A DNA stretch of 19,160 nucleotides, from the NCBI GenBank assembly GCA_018695965.1, contig JABHQB010000096.1:1-19160 (forward strand), written 5' to 3'. A program made the translations under genes and the position numbers. Source of the DNA: Flavobacteriales bacterium. GTDB lineage: Bacteria > Bacteroidota > Bacteroidia > Flavobacteriales > BACL11. The notes under the pieces are model-generated. The model saw nothing but the letters and a program-made list of their open reading frames with translations. It did not search any database and had not been told where the DNA came from. Shown piece after piece: positions 8,675 through 15,122 of this stretch. The stretch's first letter is position 1, and the number at the start of each line of letters is the position of its first letter.

Positions 8675-10197
8675 TGGGAATTGTAAAAAATCAGAGTATC
8701 AAGAATTCAATCTATTTTTACATAGGTTTGCTTTTTGGAGCTCTTTCAACAATTATATTATATCCAAATGCTTTTAATTCTCACCCAGAGCATTTAGGTT
8801 TGTTACAGATTATTGTTGCATATTCTACTATAATTTCAGTCTTTTCTTTTTTAGGGACACCAAAAACACTGATTCGGTTTTTTCCTAAAGTTGAAAATAA
8901 ACATCAATTAATAACACTTGCTTTTCTAATTCCAATAATTGGTTTTTTATTGGTTTTATTTCTTTATTTCTTATTTAAAGATAGTTTTTTGGAATTTATA
9001 AAACCAGACACCTTAGAGTTAGATGAATTGCAATCCTTTACTTTATTGAAGTTAAATTTTCATTTAGTATTTATTTTGGTTGCATTTCTCTCCTTTTTTG
9101 AGGTTCTTTCTTCTCTTTCTCGTTCTCTTCTAAATGCAACTATTCCAATCTTTTTAAAGGAAGTTTTTCTGAAAGGAATGAATATTTCATTGTTGTTTTT
9201 ACATTGGTTTGATTACATTGATTTCTCTACCTTTCTTAATCTATATATTTCTTTGTATTTGGGAATGATAGTTATTCTTTCAATTAGTATTTTTAGAAAA
9301 TTCAGTTATAAAATCACTATTAAGTTTGATGAGATAGAAAGTAGAAAATTACTCTTATTCGGATTATATGTGCTTGTTGGGGGAGCTTCTGCAATGTTGG
9401 TTTCTAAGTTAGATATGATAATGATTGGAAAGTTAATTGGTTACAAGGAAGTTGCTTTTTATACGGTAGCCTTTTTTATTGGAAATGTAATTAGAGTTCC
9501 TGGAAGAGCTATTGGTTCTATTGCTGCCCCTTTACTTGCAAAAGCCTGGGAAACGAATAATAAAAATGAGATTAAGGATATTTATATTAAATCTTCTATT
9601 AATCAATTACTTCTTGGTGGATTAATATTTTTGGGAGTTTGGTTAAATATTGATGATGGATTAAGTTTACTTCCAGAAAAATTTCAGGGAGGAACTTTAG
9701 TAGTATTATTTATTGCTCTCTCCCAATTATTTAATGTTACTACAGGAGTAAATGGAATTATAATAATTAACTCTAAATTCTATAAATTTGATTTATATTT
9801 TAACTTGATTTTACTTTGTCTTACTTTGTATACAAATTGGATCTTTATTCGTGAAAGTAGTCCTTTATCAGAATATGATATTGTGGGAATAAATGGAGCT
9901 GCTTTTGCTACTGCTCTTTCAGTTATTATTTTCAATACAACTAAATTAATATTCCTTTATATTAAAATGGGAATACAACCATTTACTTTTAGTACCATTA
10001 AAGCTATTGTTTTAATTATTGTTGTGTATTTATTAATTAATAATATTCATTTTCCAAATGATGTATTTTATAGCTTGATTTTACGATCTACTATGTTGTT
10101 TGCTCTTTATATTCCTTTAATGATATTGTTTAATATCTCTGAAGATCTAAATAAAACTCTAAGTGTAGTTTGGAATAAGTACTTTAAAAAGAATTAG
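8674..10197 (+). CDS. Polysaccharide flippase, Wzx-like (oligosaccharide exporter of the PST/MATE-related group)
   Basis: The 507-residue product is almost wholly hydrophobic, with about 12-14 predicted helices. It starts with a conserved NSIYFYIGLLFGALSTI first helix and a GTPKTLIRFFP segment near residues 61-72, as in Bacteroidota lipopolysaccharide biosynthesis flippases. A GKLIGYKEVAFYTVAFFIG stretch in the middle and a basic C-terminal tail also fit. Such proteins turn undecaprenyl-linked oligosaccharides across the inner membrane. The start overlaps the preceding GT4 stop by one base. Its last four bases overlap the end of the convergent sulfotransferase gene, leaving no room for a separate terminator. 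It closes the carB-led run. Confidence 0.9.
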   Translation: MGIVKNQSIKNSIYFYIGLLFGALSTIILYPNAFNSHPEHLGLLQIIVAYSTIISVFSFLGTPKTLIRFFPKVENKHQLITLAFLIPIIGFLLVLFLYFLFKDSFLEFIKPDTLELDELQSFTLLKLNFHLVFILVAFLSFFEVLSSLSRSLLNATIPIFLKEVFLKGMNISLLFLHWFDYIDFSTFLNLYISLYLGMIVILSISIFRKFSYKITIKFDEIESRKLLLFGLYVLVGGASAMLVSKLDMIMIGKLIGYKEVAFYTVAFFIGNVIRVPGRAIGSIAAPLLAKAWETNNKNEIKDIYIKSSINQLLLGGLIFLGVWLNIDDGLSLLPEKFQGGTLVVLFIALSQLFNVTTGVNGIIIINSKFYKFDLYFNLILLCLTLYTNWIFIRESSPLSEYDIVGINGAAFATALSVIIFNTTKLIFLYIKMGIQPFTFSTIKAIVLIIVVYLLINNIHFPNDVFYSLILRSTMLFALYIPLMILFNISEDLNKTLSVVWNKYFKKN

Positions 10198-11036
10198 TAT
10201 CCTAGTTTTTTCATATTTTCCTTGCAGATAGATTCTATTCTTTGATAATTTTCCCCTCCAAAAAATTCTGTTAAATCAACATCTTTTTTTCTTCCTTTTA
10301 TTTGAAACTGTTTTTCAAGTAGATGAGAAATCTCTTTATTATTATCTAATTTTAATTTACTAGATAAGATTTTAATTATTTCTTCTTTATTTAAAAGGAA
10401 ATCTTCATATTTTATTAGAATCATATCTTTTTTATTCTCTAAATAAGTATTACAGATAATATTCCATCTTTCTGAAAGAACTTCAATATATTGAGTTTTT
10501 TCTCCACCTATCCAATGATTATCAAAAACTAAATTCCATGAATGGAAAATCTTCTTTTTATCTGAATCTTCAAGATTCTCTTTATTACCATCAATGTCTA
10601 ACCTATCCAAAATACTTCTGATATTATCAAAGGGGTTCCTAATAATCATCACAAATTTAGAATGTGGAAATTGAGATTTAAGTTCTTGATAAAAAACGGA
10701 AAAATGAGGTTCTTTTATAATTTCATATGCGAACTCTATTTTATTTTTATTAATAAATTCTTTTGTAGATATCTTTTTATCTTTCCATTTTAGAAACAGA
10801 GAATATTTAAATCCGCTATAGAATAAATCAATTGCTGTTTTTTTACTGCTAATCTCCCCTAATAACCCTGAAATTACAGAAGTTCCCGATTTCTGATTAC
10901 CTAAAATAAGGATAGGATAAGAGTGAGTTTTTCTTCTAATGCATTTTATTTTATAAATAATAGCATTACTTAAGAATCCTATATCCCTTGAAAGTGGTTT
11001 GAATTTATTAGGTAATATTTTATTTATGAATCCCAT
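10194..11036 (-). CDS. PAPS-dependent sulfotransferase
   Basis: The 280-residue protein has both signatures of the sulfotransferase superfamily. The 5'-phosphosulfate loop lies in LILGNQKSGTSV, with K49-S50-G51-T52, and the 3'-phosphate site is VMIIRNPFDNIRS (R133, S141). IKYEDF at 208-213 is the usual strand after the 3'-phosphate region. There is no signal peptide, so it should act in the cytoplasm, moving sulfate from PAPS to a hydroxyl group. Between a flippase and a glycosyltransferase, a sugar of the surface polymer is the natural acceptor. The convergent end overlaps the flippase stop by four bases, and the 5' end is divergent from a GT4 gene. The strand change breaks the rightward operon and may mark a variable insertion. 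Acceptor unknown. Confidence 0.87.
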   Translation of the reverse strand: MGFINKILPNKFKPLSRDIGFLSNAIIYKIKCIRRKTHSYPILILGNQKSGTSVISGLLGEISSKKTAIDLFYSGFKYSLFLKWKDKKISTKEFINKNKIEFAYEIIKEPHFSVFYQELKSQFPHSKFVMIIRNPFDNIRSILDRLDIDGNKENLEDSDKKKIFHSWNLVFDNHWIGGEKTQYIEVLSERWNIICNTYLENKKDMILIKYEDFLLNKEEIIKILSSKLKLDNNKEISHLLEKQFQIKGRKKDVDLTEFFGGENYQRIESICKENMKKLGY

Positions 11037-11047
11037 TCTTATAAAAG

Positions 11048-11055
11048 CAAATTTA
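11048..11055 (-). promoter_or_regulatory. Putative -7 box for the sulfotransferase
   Basis: The minus strand reads TAAATTTG here, a full match to TAnnTTTG, 11 bases before the ATG at 11036. The expected transcript leader is only about 7 bases. No -33 TTG lies at the expected distance. Confidence 0.5.
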
Positions 11056-11081
11056 CAACTAATTAATTACTTTATTTTAGA

Positions 11082-11089
11082 TAAATTTG
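11082..11089 (+). promoter_or_regulatory. Putative -7 box for the GT4 gene (leaderless transcript possible)
   Basis: TAAATTTG ends only 6 bases before the ATG at 11096. With the usual start point a few bases after this box, the message would begin at or next to the AUG. No -33 TTG is seen at the expected distance. Confidence 0.45.
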
Positions 11090-11095
11090 CAAAAT

Positions 11096-12130
11096 ATGAG
11101 GAAGAAAATCATTTTTGTATATCCAAAGTTATTTACATTCATTAGAACAGAGCAAAAGATTCTATCTGAAGAGTTTATTGTAATTTCAAAAAATCAGAAT
11201 TGGACTAATAAATTCTTACTTCCTTTTAATTTATTACAACAATTAATCTTTCTTTTGATAAATATTAGAAAAGTTGAAGTCATCTTAGTTTCATTTGGAG
11301 GATACCACTCATTATTACCCTCTGTATTAGGCAGGTTGTTTGGTAAGAAGGTAGCAATTGTGGTCCATGGTACTGATTGTGTTGCATTTCCACAAATAAA
11401 TTATGGAAATCTACAAAAACCTTTAATCAGATGGTTTATTATGAAATCATATCTATTTGCTGATATTATTCTACCAGTTAGTGAATCTTTAGTTTATACT
11501 GAGAATACCTATTATTCTGATAAAATATTAAGACTTGGGTACTCTTATCATTTTAATAATATAAATACACCATATAAGGTTATTCCAAATGGTTTAATTC
11601 TTTCTGATTGGGAAATACCTTATGTTGAAAAAGAGAAGAATACATTTGTCTCTGTTATGACGTGCGATCAAACTGAAAGAAAAGGAGCTGATTTAATAAT
11701 TAATGTTGCGAAATTACTAACTAATTGTACTTTTTATATTGCTGGTACTAGATTTATAAAAGGAGTAGAAGAATTGCCCAAAAATGTAAAATGTTTAGGA
11801 AGGTTAACTCCATCTGAACTTAGAGATTTATATAGTAAAACTCAATTTTATTTACAACTTTCTAATTTTGAAGGTTTTGGAGTTGCTATTTGTGAAGCGA
11901 TGTTATGTTATTGTGTTCCTATTGTGTCAGATGTAAACTTCTTACCTAATATTGTTGGAGATACTGGTTTCATTTTAAGAAAAAGAGAAGAGATTATGTT
12001 AGAAAAAGTAATTAAAAATGCTTTAAATGACAACTTACAGTTATTAGGGAAAAAAGCAAAGAATAGAATTGAAACTCAATTTCCAGTTAGTAAAAGAAGA
12101 GATAGGTTAGCGAATGTTTTGAAACATTAA
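11096..12130 (+). CDS. GT4-family glycosyltransferase
   Basis: The 344-residue product is a retaining GT-B glycosyltransferase. The N-terminal domain has VSFGGYHSLLPSVLGRLFGKK and VVHGTD, typical of the acceptor-side fold. The linker PNGL and a C-terminal domain with ERKGAD follow, then the classic E-x7-E element EGFGVAICE (E259 and E267), which holds the nucleotide-sugar donor. No signal peptide or long membrane helix is present apart from a hydrophobic stretch near residues 45-60, which may attach to the membrane. I chose the ATG at 11096 because the longer frame begins with a TTG at 11087 that lies inside the putative -7 box. It is divergent from the sulfotransferase and convergent with the methyltransferase. 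Donor sugar and acceptor are unknown. Confidence 0.9.
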   Translation: MRKKIIFVYPKLFTFIRTEQKILSEEFIVISKNQNWTNKFLLPFNLLQQLIFLLINIRKVEVILVSFGGYHSLLPSVLGRLFGKKVAIVVHGTDCVAFPQINYGNLQKPLIRWFIMKSYLFADIILPVSESLVYTENTYYSDKILRLGYSYHFNNINTPYKVIPNGLILSDWEIPYVEKEKNTFVSVMTCDQTERKGADLIINVAKLLTNCTFYIAGTRFIKGVEELPKNVKCLGRLTPSELRDLYSKTQFYLQLSNFEGFGVAICEAMLCYCVPIVSDVNFLPNIVGDTGFILRKREEIMLEKVIKNALNDNLQLLGKKAKNRIETQFPVSKRRDRLANVLKH

Positions 12131-12192
12131 TTGATATCAAATTAAGTAAAGAGGAGAGAGTTTATATGCCATCTTAGAGTCACTTAAGACTA
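12131..12192. other. Short gap between convergent genes
   Basis: These 62 bases lie between the 3' ends of the GT4 gene and the methyltransferase gene. No convincing hairpin with a T-run was found on either strand, so the way these transcripts end is not visible. Confidence 0.5.
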
Positions 12193-12825
12193 TCATTTTC
12201 TCACTATTACTCTCAATAAAACAGGGTCATTGTCTTTGTATTTAGCAAATCCATTTTTCTCTTTAAAAAATTCAATTTTAAATCCCATTTCAACGAGATT
12301 ATCCTTGAGTTTTTGGGAATTGACAAATCTTCTATGGTGGTTATTATAAAACCAAATATTATTCCCTTTATCAATTCCTTTTCCGAAAATAGGGTCTTTA
12401 AGAGTTCTTACTTCTACGCATAAAAGACCGCCTTTCACTAAATTTTCAAATGCCCACTTTAAAGTATTAGCTTCTCCTTTCTCATTAATAGCATGTAAGG
12501 TAAATCTAGAATAAACTACATCTAACTTTTTTTCAAATACCGGTAAATTAGTAAAATCATGAGAATAGGATTCTATATTTTCCAATTTATTAAGTATTGA
12601 GGTAGTGTTTTTACATTGATCAATTGCAGTAACAGAGATGTTGTTTTTTGCAAAAAACATAGAATCTCTACCATTCCCACATCCTAATTCTATCAAGCAG
12701 TCACCTTTCTTTATTATAGAATTGCTTAATAAATATTCAGCAAATGGACTTGGAGTTTTAGCTAAGGAAGTGTTATTTGAGTAAAAATCTGACCAGTACT
12801 TTTTGTCGTTTATTTTGATATTCAT
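12193..12825 (-). CDS. Class I SAM-dependent methyltransferase
   Basis: This 210-residue protein has a Rossmann-type SAM fold. Motif I is LIELGCGNGRD (residues 44-54), an acidic D69 lies at the end of strand 2 (VTAID), and a post-motif YSRFTLHAI segment is at 105-113. KGGLLCVEVR at 131-140 is the usual strand 5 region. The N-terminal KKYWSDFYSNN resembles small-molecule and sugar methyltransferases of the TehB-like type. Its ATG lies inside the stop of the glycerophosphotransferase gene (ATGA, 12822-12825), so the two should be translated together. The pairing suggests it methylates the same glycan, perhaps capping it, but the substrate cannot be shown from sequence. Confidence 0.87.
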   Translation of the reverse strand: MNIKINDKKYWSDFYSNNTSLAKTPSPFAEYLLSNSIIKKGDCLIELGCGNGRDSMFFAKNNISVTAIDQCKNTTSILNKLENIESYSHDFTNLPVFEKKLDVVYSRFTLHAINEKGEANTLKWAFENLVKGGLLCVEVRTLKDPIFGKGIDKGNNIWFYNNHHRRFVNSQKLKDNLVEMGFKIEFFKEKNGFAKYKDNDPVLLRVIVRK

Positions 12826-13916
12826 AGTTGTTTTATAAATTGGTATAGTTTTTCTGATGATTTGCCATCTTGATTCTCATGAAATAAATCTTTTAACTCT
12901 CTCCTTTTAGAACTATAATCATATTCTTCGTTTAAAAGAAATGATTTTAAACTTTCTTGAGAATCTAGAATCGGACCTGCGGTATGTTTTAAAAAGTCAA
13001 ATGAAAATCCCCTCTCTTTCTCATAATTATCAAAATCATACGGAATATACGCAATAGGTCTGTCTAATAATAAGAAATCTATAGATATACTTGAGTAATC
13101 TGTAATAAGGAAATTGACATTATGTAAAAAATCATTTATTGAGGATATTTTATCAGAACCTGTAAAAAAGATATTTTTTAGATTTATATATTTAAACTTT
13201 GATTTGTATTTTAATTCATCGTTGATGTGTAGCCTTATCATAATCTGAAGGTTTTTCTCTTCTAAGAACTCATCCAATTTAATCAGGTTAACATCCTCAA
13301 ATGGAAAAAGTTCTACTAAAGAATTATCTCTGAAAGTAGGAGCGTATAGTGCTAATTGCTTATCGGAATCATTTGATTTAGATAAATTCTGAATGATGGT
13401 ATCATTTCTAGGCTGACCAAACACAAGAATTTGATCTTGATCTAAACCAAATTGCTTTTTAATAAATTGAGACTCAAAATCAGAAGATACCAAGAAGTAA
13501 TCCCATAGATTAATATAATATTGACGTTTTTTACTAATTTGGGTAGCAAGTTTTTTAACAGCAATAGCATGAAACAAATTAATAAAGATTCTCCCTCCAT
13601 TTTTAGTAGGAAAATAGGGTTGAAAATCTGCTGCTCCATGAGTAAAAATAAGAATGCGAGTTCGGAGCAGGACGTAAACTCCTTTTAGACTATAGGCATA
13701 AATAGAATTTTTAGGGATACTTTCTAATACACTTCTTTTTTTGGTGTAAAAGAATATATCACTTTCTCCTTCAGATAAGAACTTTTCATATAATATTTTT
13801 GCATTATCCGAGTAACCTTTTGCTGCTCGGCAAGAGAAAACGATAAATTTCTTGCTGAAAAATCTGTCAAATAATGAGAATAAAAATCTAATAATATGTT
13901 CAGATATTTTTTTCAA
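12822..13916 (-). CDS. CDP-glycerol glycerophosphotransferase-like enzyme (TagB/TagF family), TTG start
   Basis: The 364-residue protein matches the Glyphos_transf family, which moves glycerol- or ribitol-phosphate from CDP-polyols in teichoic acid synthesis and also works on Gram-negative capsules. Visible motifs are FTHG (H93), LFHAIAVK (H116) where Gram-positive members have a WHG-type site, VFGQPRND at 165-172, YAPTFRDN (191-198), IRLH (227-230), ITDYSSISID (271-280), and YDFDNYEKERGF at 293-304, a characteristic donor-site element. The frame has no ATG before residue ~226, and a stop lies four codons upstream of the TTG at 13916, so TTG is the only reasonable standard start. A hydrophobic N-terminal segment (residues 8-20) may attach it to the membrane. 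The first gene of a pair with the methyltransferase. Confidence 0.86.
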   Translation of the reverse strand: MKKISEHIIRFLFSLFDRFFSKKFIVFSCRAAKGYSDNAKILYEKFLSEGESDIFFYTKKRSVLESIPKNSIYAYSLKGVYVLLRTRILIFTHGAADFQPYFPTKNGGRIFINLFHAIAVKKLATQISKKRQYYINLWDYFLVSSDFESQFIKKQFGLDQDQILVFGQPRNDTIIQNLSKSNDSDKQLALYAPTFRDNSLVELFPFEDVNLIKLDEFLEEKNLQIMIRLHINDELKYKSKFKYINLKNIFFTGSDKISSINDFLHNVNFLITDYSSISIDFLLLDRPIAYIPYDFDNYEKERGFSFDFLKHTAGPILDSQESLKSFLLNEEYDYSSKRRELKDLFHENQDGKSSEKLYQFIKQL

Positions 13917-13957
13917 TAAAGTAAGTTACAGGTAGGATATATATATTGTTTTAACAT
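13913..13957 (-). CDS. Possible 14-residue leader peptide coupled to the glycerophosphotransferase
   Basis: An ATG at 13957 opens a short frame encoding MLKQYIYPTCNLLY. It ends in a TGA whose first two bases are the last two of the TTG start of the next gene (TTGA, 13913-13916). This is the same geometry as the ATGA overlap one gene further on. Such an overlap would let ribosomes finishing the small frame restart on the weak TTG. It could also be chance in AT-rich DNA. Confidence 0.35.
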   Translation of the reverse strand: MLKQYIYPTCNLLY

Positions 13958-14121
13958 TTTGCTAAATTAAACTTAATTACAAAAAACACATTAATAATTA
14001 TTTTTTATATTATAGTTTATTTAGTAAAGTAGTGTTAAAATGACTCCTATCCTTAGTAAGGTTGAAATATAAATTGATAAACAGTAGACTACAACTATAA
14101 ATAGACCTTAAATAATTAATT

Positions 14122-14151
14122 CAAAAATATTATTTCTTGCTTTTTTCCCAA
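14122..14151 (-). promoter_or_regulatory. Putative promoter at the end of galE
   Basis: On the minus strand TTG (14151-14149) is followed after 19 bases by TATTTTTG (14129-14122), matching the Bacteroidota -33/-7 pattern and spacing. The -33 part lies inside the last codons of galE and the -7 box just after its stop. A transcript from here would carry a leader of about 200 bases before the glycerophosphotransferase start. The rest of the gap (13917-14121) holds only a small CCTTAGTAAGG palindrome at 14051-14061 and the leader frame noted above. Confidence 0.4.
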
Positions 14152-15122
14152 TTCCAAGCAGAAATCATAGCTTGCTCTAGAGTTTCTTTAGCTTCCCAAC
14201 CTAATTTTGATTTAACTAAACTACCGTTTGCATAAATTTGTTCTATATCCCCATCACGCCTTGGTCCAATAGTATAATTGATAGTTATATTATTACTTTC
14301 TTCAAATACTTTGATTGCTTCCAAAACACTCACCCCAATTCCTGTTCCTACATTAAAAGCATGCTTTCCAGAGTTTTTGATCAAGAAATTCATTGCTTTA
14401 ACATGAGATTTTGCTAAATCAACTACATGGATATAATCACGAATACAAGTACCATCAGGAGTGTTGTAATCATCTCCAAAAACTGTAATCTTTTTTCTTT
14501 TCCCAATTGCAACCTCTGTAATAATAGGAACCAAATTACTTGGCTTGTCAGCTGAACAATCACCAATTAATGCTGAACTATGTGAGCCAATAGGATTGAA
14601 GTATCTTAAAGCAACACTATTACAAGTATCATCTTTTAGCATACCTTCACAAATTTGCTTGGTTTCTCCATAAGGAGATTCTGCTTTTTTAAATAGAGCA
14701 CTTTCATCAACAGGTAAAACATCTGGCATACCATAAACAGTGCATGATGAAGAGAAAATGATATTTTTTATACTATTATCAGACATGCATTGCAAAAGCA
14801 CCTTTAAAGAGCCTAGATTATTGTCGTAATACTTTTGAGGGTTTTGTACTGATTCTTCAACTGCTTTGTAGGCTGCAAAATGTATAGCTCCTTCAATTTT
14901 TCCTTCTGTAGCAAATACCTTATCCATTGCTGATTTATTAGTGCAATCAGTATTATGCCATTTTATTTTTTTGTCAATAATCTTTTCTATCCCCTTAATA
15001 TTCTGGATGGATGTATTGCATAAGTTATCTACTATAATAGGAGTGTAGCCAGCCTCAATTAGTTCAACTACAGTGTGTGAACCAATATATCCTGCTCCTC
15101 CAGTTACTATTATTTTTTTCAT
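14130..15122 (-). CDS. galE: UDP-glucose 4-epimerase
   Basis: GalE interconverts UDP-glucose and UDP-galactose (some members also the N-acetyl forms) using bound NAD. The 330-residue protein has the NAD motif GGAGYIG (8-14), the SSSCTVYG strand with catalytic Ser at about 126, the Y151-x3-K155 pair in SPYGETKQ, and RYFNPIG at 173-179. PDGTCIRDYIHV (222-233) and the C-terminal GDIEQIYAN are also family landmarks. The position equal to E. coli Tyr299, which gates N-acetyl sugars, appears to be Ile296 by my hand alignment. The length is normal. Its ATG follows the stop of the upstream metallopeptidase gene with no gap, so it is probably cotranscribed with it. It likely feeds galactose-type sugars to the glycosyltransferases in this region. 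Confidence 0.95.
   Translation of the reverse strand: MKKIIVTGGAGYIGSHTVVELIEAGYTPIIVDNLCNTSIQNIKGIEKIIDKKIKWHNTDCTNKSAMDKVFATEGKIEGAIHFAAYKAVEESVQNPQKYYDNNLGSLKVLLQCMSDNSIKNIIFSSSCTVYGMPDVLPVDESALFKKAESPYGETKQICEGMLKDDTCNSVALRYFNPIGSHSSALIGDCSADKPSNLVPIITEVAIGKRKKITVFGDDYNTPDGTCIRDYIHVVDLAKSHVKAMNFLIKNSGKHAFNVGTGIGVSVLEAIKVFEESNNITINYTIGPRRDGDIEQIYANGSLVKSKLGWEAKETLEQAMISAWNWEKSKK

Larger units (their letters stand above)
11047..11090. repeat. Inverted repeat containing both divergent -7 boxes
   Basis: GCAAATTTA (11047-11055) and TAAATTTGC (11082-11090) form a perfect 9-base inverted repeat with 26 bases between. Each arm contains an outward-reading TAAATTTG, one for the sulfotransferase and one for the GT4 gene. 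Confidence 0.7.

Noticed and set aside
10275..10295. T-rich homopolymer tract in the sulfotransferase gene as a phase-variation switch
   Set aside because: The run is short and made mostly of Lys codons in an AT-rich genome; similar runs occur throughout the window, and the frame is intact.
11087..11095. TTG as start of the GT4 gene at 11087
   Set aside because: The TTG is part of the TAAATTTG box, and an ATG three codons later gives the usual family N-terminus (a basic MRKK before the first strand).
14051..14061. CCTTAGTAAGG as a terminator for galE
   Set aside because: The stem is only 4-5 pairs with almost no loop and no adjoining T-run on the minus strand.
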